Below are positions 58,231 through 64,000 of a DNA stretch of 64,000 nucleotides, piece after piece. This stretch comes from Musa acuminata AAA Group (Eukaryota; Streptophyta; Magnoliopsida; Zingiberales; Musaceae). The stretch lies in the NCBI RefSeq assembly GCF_036884655.1, contig NC_088354.1, positions 13,464,501 through 13,528,500 of the forward strand, read 5' to 3'. The notes under the pieces were generated by a model, which saw nothing but the letters and a program-made list of their open reading frames with translations, did no database searches and was not told the DNA's origin. The position numbers and the translations under genes are program-made. The first letter of the stretch is position 1. The number at the start of each line of letters is the position of its first letter.

Positions 58231-59146
58231 ATGGCTCTTCAAGAGGGCTTTTCGGTCTTTCGTCCACCGTTCTTTAACGGATTGGACTACACTTATTGGA
58301 AAACTCGAATGAGAGTTTTCTTGATTTCTCTAAATCTGGATTTATGGAATATCGTTGAAAACGGTTTTCAACTTCCCTCTAAACCGATGAACGAATGGTC
58401 GGATTTAGAGAAGAAGTATTTTTCTTTAAACGCAAAGGCTATGAATGCCTTATTTTGCGCTTTGGACAAAAATGAGTTCAATCAGGTTTCTTTGTGCGAA
58501 ACGACTTTCGATATTTGGCGTGCTCTTGAAATCACGCACGAGGAAACTAGTAGAGTCAAAGACTCGAAAGTTAATATTTTACTGCATGATTTCGAGCTTT
58601 TTCATATGAAACCAAGCGAAACCGTTGTTGACATGTACACCCGTTTTACGGATGTCGTCAATGGTTTAAAATCACTTGGTAAAAGCTTTTCGGATTTTGA
58701 ACTCGTTAACAAAGTTTTGCGCTCACTTTCTAAAACTTGGGATTCAAAAGTAAACTGCTATTCAAGAATCGAAAAACTTGAACCAATTTCCACTTGAAGA
58801 ACTAATTGGTTCATTGATCACATATGAAATGACGTGCAATGCACGTGAAGAACTTGAGAACCACCTTCCAAAGAACAGGAAGGATTTGGGACATAGAACA
58901 TTTGAAGACCACTCGAGCATAAGCTCAAGTGATGGTGAACTTCAACTACAAATGAAACAAAAATTAAAAAGTAAAAAGAACGGAACTACTTGCTTTGAAC
59001 ACAAGAAGAAGAACAAAAACTGGGATGAATCGAGCTCCTCCGAAGACGAGGAGAAAATCAACAAAGGCGAGGTGGCAAACTACGCCTCTACGCCTTTCGA
59101 CGCTAAGGTAATCAAAATGCCTTTAATTTACTTCGAAATTACATGA
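58231..59146 (+). pseudogene. SIRE-like gag with one frameshift
   Basis: The start ATG at 58231 gives MALQEGFSVFRPPFFNGLDY, then YWKTRMRVFL, an ALDKNEFNQVSLCETTFDIW stretch and FTDVVNGLKSLGKSFSDFEL, a copia gag of the SIRE type. The frame runs to 58797 but leaves homology at about 58752: one extra A in GTAAACTGC. The original frame continues from 58760 to 59146 (NQFPLEELIGSLITYEM, then SSSEDEEKINKGEVANYA). No zinc knuckle is present; sequence beyond 59100 is non-coding, so the gag end and all of pol were removed together. Confidence 0.85.
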
Positions 59147-59234
59147 TGTTCTTCATGATGCATTTTTCTTTTTCTTTAAATTTTCTTGAAAATTATATTT
59201 TTAATAATTTAATAATGTAAATGAAAAAATATGA

Positions 59235-59340
59235 AATGATATGGTTGCTATTACTGATAATGATATGGTTGCTATTACTGATAATGATATGGTTGCTATT
59301 ACTGATGATAATATGGTTGCTATCACTGATGCTATGATTA
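59235..59340 (+). repeat. 24-bp tandem repeat
   Basis: Four copies of a unit like GATATGGTTGCTATTACTGA, the last diverging. It translates repetitively on both strands (DMVAITDN / NHIIISNS), which produces spurious frames. Confidence 0.9.
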
Positions 59341-61438
59341 GGCCGTACTTGCATCACCAAGAAATATATGATTGCTATCATTGCTATATGCCCTGTATCA
59401 AGATATCAAACAAAAAATTTGCATCATACGAGCTGATATCTTACCATGTGATGCAATGCTACACTTGCTAAAATATTCGAAATGTGTACATCATGCCCTG
59501 TATCAAGATATCAAACAAAATCTTGTTTCACAGTTTTACGCATTGATATCTTACCATATGATGAAATGCTACAATTGATGAACACTTGAAATGTAATCCT
59601 CTATCTTATTGATTTTTCAATAAATCTATGCTTTCATCATGAATTTATTGAATGTAATTTTGAGGATGATTTCAGATTTGACAAATGCTTGATTCGTATT
59701 TACGACATAAGATACACTTTAAATATGAATCATGCATCAATCATGTTAAATGCTTTTCCCATCTTATCGAGATTAATGATTTCATGATATTGTGTGAATC
59801 TCGAAATTGATTTTGATGAAATAGTAATAACGTTATTCATGTTATGAATCTTAAAAATGATAATATGCTTCATGTGATAATATGAATACACGAAACACTT
59901 ATGATATGATTTTTATACAATTCCGTGTATTCATAAAATATTTATCTCCTCATCCAATAACTTTTCTTGATATTCCTTATGAGATGAAATGAAATAATGC
60001 ATGAAATACAAATGAGGAGTTATTGATCATGCATGGTAGGATATAATTTGACAAAATTGATACCATCATGATATGAAACATTTATGATTTGCAATTATGC
60101 ATGCAATACTTGTGCTTTCTAATTATGATGTGATGTATTGCAAATGATGTAAATCATGATGAGTGCTAAGTTACACATTTTGAAAAGAAATTGCTATATT
60201 GAAACATTAATGTAATTATGAATGATGATATGATATTATGCATGTAATACTTCAACTTATGATAATGATGCATGCAATGATGAAATATTCATGATAAAAA
60301 ATTGTCTTGACATTCATAACTTGATTATTCATCCTTTGTCATGATTTTGAAATCGTTGTAAAAGGAAAAAGAACTACAAAACTGTATTCTTCCTTTCTTT
60401 TTGACAATGACAAAGGGGGAGATAGCTAGCTTGCACAAGTCAAGAAGATACAAAAACTTGATTGCTAGCTTGCCTATCTTAAGTAGCAAAGATTGCTAAC
60501 TTGCTTATTTCAAGAAGCAAAAGTTGTCTTCTTGAACATCACTATCTTGAATATCTCAAGAAGCAAGACTTGCAACCTGCACATTACAATAGGAAGCAAT
60601 AATCATGAGCCTACACAAGAAAGTTATCTTGCATTTGCTTTCGAAGTTTTTGCTAACTTGTATATCGTAAAAAATTGCTAGCTTGTAGTCTAAAGAGAAG
60701 CGAAAAGTTGCTATCTCAAAAGAAGCAAAGGTGCTATCTTGCCTATCTCAAGAAGCAAAACATGCTAACTTGCGCATCTAGCAAAGTGGACAAAATTTTC
60801 ATATTTCAAGAAGCAAGAGTTGCCTTCTTGAACATCTCTAATTTGCTAGCTTGCATGATGTAGAACTTGCTATCTTGAACATCTCTAATTTTCATACCAA
60901 GTGCTATCTTGTATGCTATAAAACTTGCATATCTAAAACTTGATAGCTTGAATATTCTAAGCATGATTCAAAACTTGCTATATTTTCTAGCAAAATTGCA
61001 TGATGATAAAACTTGATAATATGTTTTTCATGCAATGAGTTGAACCAATATCACAAACACTTGATTGTGATACTTCTCCTTTTTGTTGATGACAAAGGGG
61101 GAGAAGTATGTTGATGAAAGTATGTTGATGACATGACATGTGATGCATAAGTTTATGCATATGTTCATGTTGACGTGTTGCAAGTATTCATGATGAATAT
61201 TGCAATGACTTGAATTCAGTTTGAATTCAAGGTTCTATCAATATGGCATATTGATAGGGGGAGTTTGTTTAAACTCTGAGAGTTAAGGTTAACTCCGATT
61301 ATGATGACATGTTGCTTAGATTTTTGAATCTAAGAGTTTCTATCAATAAGGTATATTGATAGGGGGAGTTTGTTTAAACTCCGGGAGTTAGGTTTAACTC
61401 CGTCATCAAGTGGTTGTCATCATCAAAAAGGGGGAGAT
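59340..61438 (+). other. non-coding 3' internal region of the SIRE-like element
   Basis: AT-rich, then (60420-61000) dense variants of TTGCTAGCTTGC and TCAAGAAGCAA. Purine tracts GACAAAGGGGGAGA occur at about 60410-60423 and 61092-61105, with GATAGGGGGAGTTTGTTTAA at 61252-61271 and 61358-61377, before the final tract at 61424-61437. Repeated polypurine-like tracts near the 3' end are known from sireviruses. No open frame above about 60 codons. Confidence 0.75.
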
Positions 61439-63790
61439 TGTTGAATCTCGTATTTTGATGATGAAACTACTTGATATATGTTTATGATTTAATCTGCGTT
61501 TTGAGTGACGCAGGATGCTTTGATCAGGATGAGACAATTAAAGCAGGAACATCATGTTGTGCCGGAGGAACATGTCAGAAGATTGGACGTCGGGCCGGTG
61601 GATCGGTCGACGTATCGACAGAAGGCTTCGGGCCGTGGACTCGGGCATTGGGCCAAGAAGAGCGGTTATTGTGCCAAGGATATCGGAGTTGCGGAGTCAA
61701 CTGGCCGATTGGGCAATAGGCCGCAGGAGAGGACGATGCGTCGAAGAATCAGACGAAGCGTCGAGGGACCAATGACATGCCGGACAACTTGGTTAATTGC
61801 TTAGGATTAATTGTCTCGATCGAAGTTTTGTTTTAATTGTGCAGGATTAACTATGATAACGATGAAGACATAAAGCGAAATAAAGTATCGGAGTCAAGCG
61901 CGATGGATTTGTTGCGAGTTCGAGAATTCGACGGAAGTCCGAAGGTTCGTTGGGAGTTCGCGGAGCTCGCCGAGAAAGATCGGAGCTTGCCGAAGAAGCT
62001 CGTTGGAACTCGCTAAGAACAAATCATGAAGTCTAGGAGCTTGCCGGGAGTCCGCAGAATGGTTTCCGAGAGTTCATCGGAAGACCGCCGGAAGTTTGCC
62101 GGAAGCTCGCCAGAAGAAGTCTTGACTTGCGGACTTTGTAATAGCTTAGAAAATGTCTTTAAAATCATAGTTAGCACATTAATTAGGGTTAGGATTAGGT
62201 GTTAATCCTATAACCCAAGTAGGGGTCAATTAGGCCCAAGTTCGGACTGGTTTGGGCCAAGTTTGGAGCCAAACCAAGTGAGCTGAAATAGTGAAAGAGG
62301 TGGCACCGCCCCAGCCAAGAGGTAGCACCGCCCAGGCTATGTCTCCCAGCGAGACTGGGAGGTGCAACCACCCCAGCCAGGAGGTGGCACCGCCTGGGGC
62401 TCAGTCTTCGAGCAAGACTGGGCGGTGCAACCTCCCTGGCAGAGAGGTGGCACCGCCTGAGCTCGGTCTTCGAGCTCTGCCAGGCGGTGCAACCTCTCCA
62501 GTCAGGAGGTGCAACCGCCTGATCCCGGAATTCCGGGATTTGATCGTTTTGAGCTCCAAATTTGAATTGGGTTGGGGCCTATAAATACCCCACCCATTCA
62601 GCACTGAAAGAGCAAGAACTCAAGCCGAAATCTTGATCTTTTCAGTGGTTCTTAGAGCTCAAAACTGCTAGTTTTCCTCCTCCTTCTGTTCTTCAAGTTT
62701 GAGTTGTAAAGTGAGGAGAGAAAACATTTGTAAGGGTTGTCTCCTAAGCCCATCAAAAGGAGTGAATCTGTAAGAGGGTAGTTGGCCTTCGCCTATTGAA
62801 GGAAGGCTTCTAGTTGACGTTGGTGACCTCATCGGTGGAGGAAGCCAAAAGTGGAGTAGGTCAAGACTGACCGAACCACTCTAAATCTCTGGTTTGCGTT
62901 TATTTTGAGCACTTTATCATTACTGCAAACCTCCTACTTAGCCTCTGCTCTCTGCGCTTTTACGAACGAATTCTGTGCAGTTTACGTTTACGTCTTGATT
63001 TCATTTACAACTGCAAACTGTCTTCTGCGCTTTTATGAACAAGGTTCTGTGCAGTTTACGTTTACGTATTGATTCTGTTTATAACTGCAAACTGATTTCT
63101 GCGAACGAGTTTCTTTGCAGTTTACGTTTACGTCTTGATTCTGTTTATAACTGCAAACTGATTTCTGCGAACAAGTTTATTTGCAGTTTACGTTTACGTC
63201 TTGATTCTGCTTAGACGTAAAACTGTGTTTTAGACGTAAACTACTTTTGAACGTAAAACTACGTTTAGACGTAAAACTGCGTTTAGACGTAAACTGCGTT
63301 TAGACGTAAAACTATGTTTAGACGTAAAACTGCGTTTAGACGTAAACTGCGTTTAGACGTAAAACTACGTTTAGACGTAAAACTGTGTTTAGACGTAAAA
63401 CTGCGTTTAGACGCAAACTGCACTACGCTCAGACGCAATCTGATCTTAGACGTAAACTGCGCTCAGACGCAAACTGCGCTTAAATGCAATCTGAGCTTAG
63501 ACGTAAATCTGCGTTTAGACGCAAACTGCGCTTAGACGCAAACTGTGTTTAGACGCAAACTGCACTTAGACGTAAAACTGCGCTTAGACGCAAACTGTGT
63601 TTAGACGCAAACTGCGCTTAGACGCAATCTGCGCTTAGATGCAAACTGCACTTAGATACAAACTGTGAATCAGCTTTTGCATCATAATAGTTTCTATCGA
63701 ACGAACGCAGCTTTCGGTTTTAATCGCTGTAAAATTTCCGCTGCACTAATTCACCCCCCCCCCCCCCTCTTAGTGCTCTCGATCCTAACA
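61439..63790 (+). repeat. SIRE-like right LTR (2352 bp)
   Basis: Almost identical to the left LTR, with one 74-bp unit and a few short units fewer in the arrays and a longer C run (about 13) before the end. Near identity implies a recent insertion. Confidence 0.92.
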
Positions 63791-63795
63791 CATTA

Positions 63796-64000
63796 TCCTT
63801 CTATCTTTACTTAACTTTTTTCACGAAAAAGGATAGTGTCACCGAACAAGCCAAAAAAAAAAAATTTGTCCACTCAATAGTTATAGTTTCATATCTATAA
63901 AGTTTGTAATCATGGAAGTTCTCATAATATTTTAATGGTCTATAAGATTTGATGACTTTGTACTCAAAGCATCAACGACTATATTAACACTCCTAAGATA
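63796..64000 (-). pseudogene. Ty3/gypsy pol remnant (resumes after the SIRE-like insertion)
   Basis: Matches 49975-50080 in the previous unit. On the - strand 63930-64000 reads SVNIVVDALSTKSSNLIDH, the conserved VVADALSRKS motif after Ty3 RNase H. It runs off the window end. Confidence 0.65.

Larger units (their letters stand above)
55742..63790 (+). mobile_element. SIRE-like Ty1/copia element, gag only, young
   Basis: 8049 bp with a perfect target duplication CATTA (55737-55741 and 63791-63795). LTRs 55742-58180 and 61439-63790 are nearly identical outside their tandem arrays. The primer-binding site TTGGTATCAGAGC follows the left LTR and the purine tract AAAAAGGGGGAGAT precedes the right one. 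The internal region of 3258 bp carries gag but no protease, integrase, RT or RNase H, so mobility would need proteins from a related full element. The copia/SIRE lineage is inferred from gag, the long LTRs and repeated purine tracts. Confidence 0.92.

Noticed and set aside
63314..63535. Repetitive frame rich in LDVKLRLD
   Set aside because: Product of the 17-bp tandem array read in frame; not a gene.

Overview
The window is nuclear plant DNA from a monocot. Spliced genes have GT-AG introns, intergenic DNA is AT-rich, and LTR retrotransposons are nested and very abundant. Gene types and retroelement style would fit Zingiberales (banana relatives), but that is inference; no organelle or bacterial operon structure is present.

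Left third (about 4.7-20.4 kb), the gene-rich part, all on the + strand: a TLDc-domain protein (8 exons, 4760-11465), a single-B3 transcription factor with a C-terminal RLFGV repression motif (2 exons, 13826-14623), and a bZIP factor with an atypical basic region (6 exons, 18000-20341). Intron 5 of the TLDc gene carries a near-perfect 184-bp tandem array of 13 copies. Each copy repeats the intron-5 splice acceptor and the first bases of exon 6.

From 20.6 kb on, retroelements dominate. A 3.5-kb Ty1/copia copy with a TAATT target duplication sits just behind the bZIP gene. From 24.7 kb to the end there is a segmentally repeated cluster of F-box/DUF295 (KIB-type propeller) genes on the - strand. 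One copy is intact (24710-25768), one has a full frame but no ATG (46196-47245), and two are decayed (about 27.85-28.25 and 52.2-52.92 kb). The three distal units share a 3' conserved module, the F-box frame, a leader exon and a relic of the same Ty3/gypsy insertion, so the Ty3 insertion predates the duplication.

Into this cluster were inserted two further decayed copia elements (30.25-32.64 and 33.8-38.0 kb), a Ty3 element with a very GC-rich leader (38.6-42.2 kb), solo LTRs (26951-27623, 42470-43946, 53823-54267), a probable MITE (about 55.39-55.62 kb) and a young 8-kb SIRE-like element (55742-63790, target duplication CATTA). The SIRE-like element keeps gag, has lost all pol, and has 2.4-kb LTRs packed with tandem repeats.

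The host genes are independent transcription units. The three + strand genes and the F-box cluster have no evident shared pathway; proximity is ordinary for a plant chromosome. Exon boundaries were placed by eye from splice consensus and continuity of conserved frames; no transcript evidence was available.
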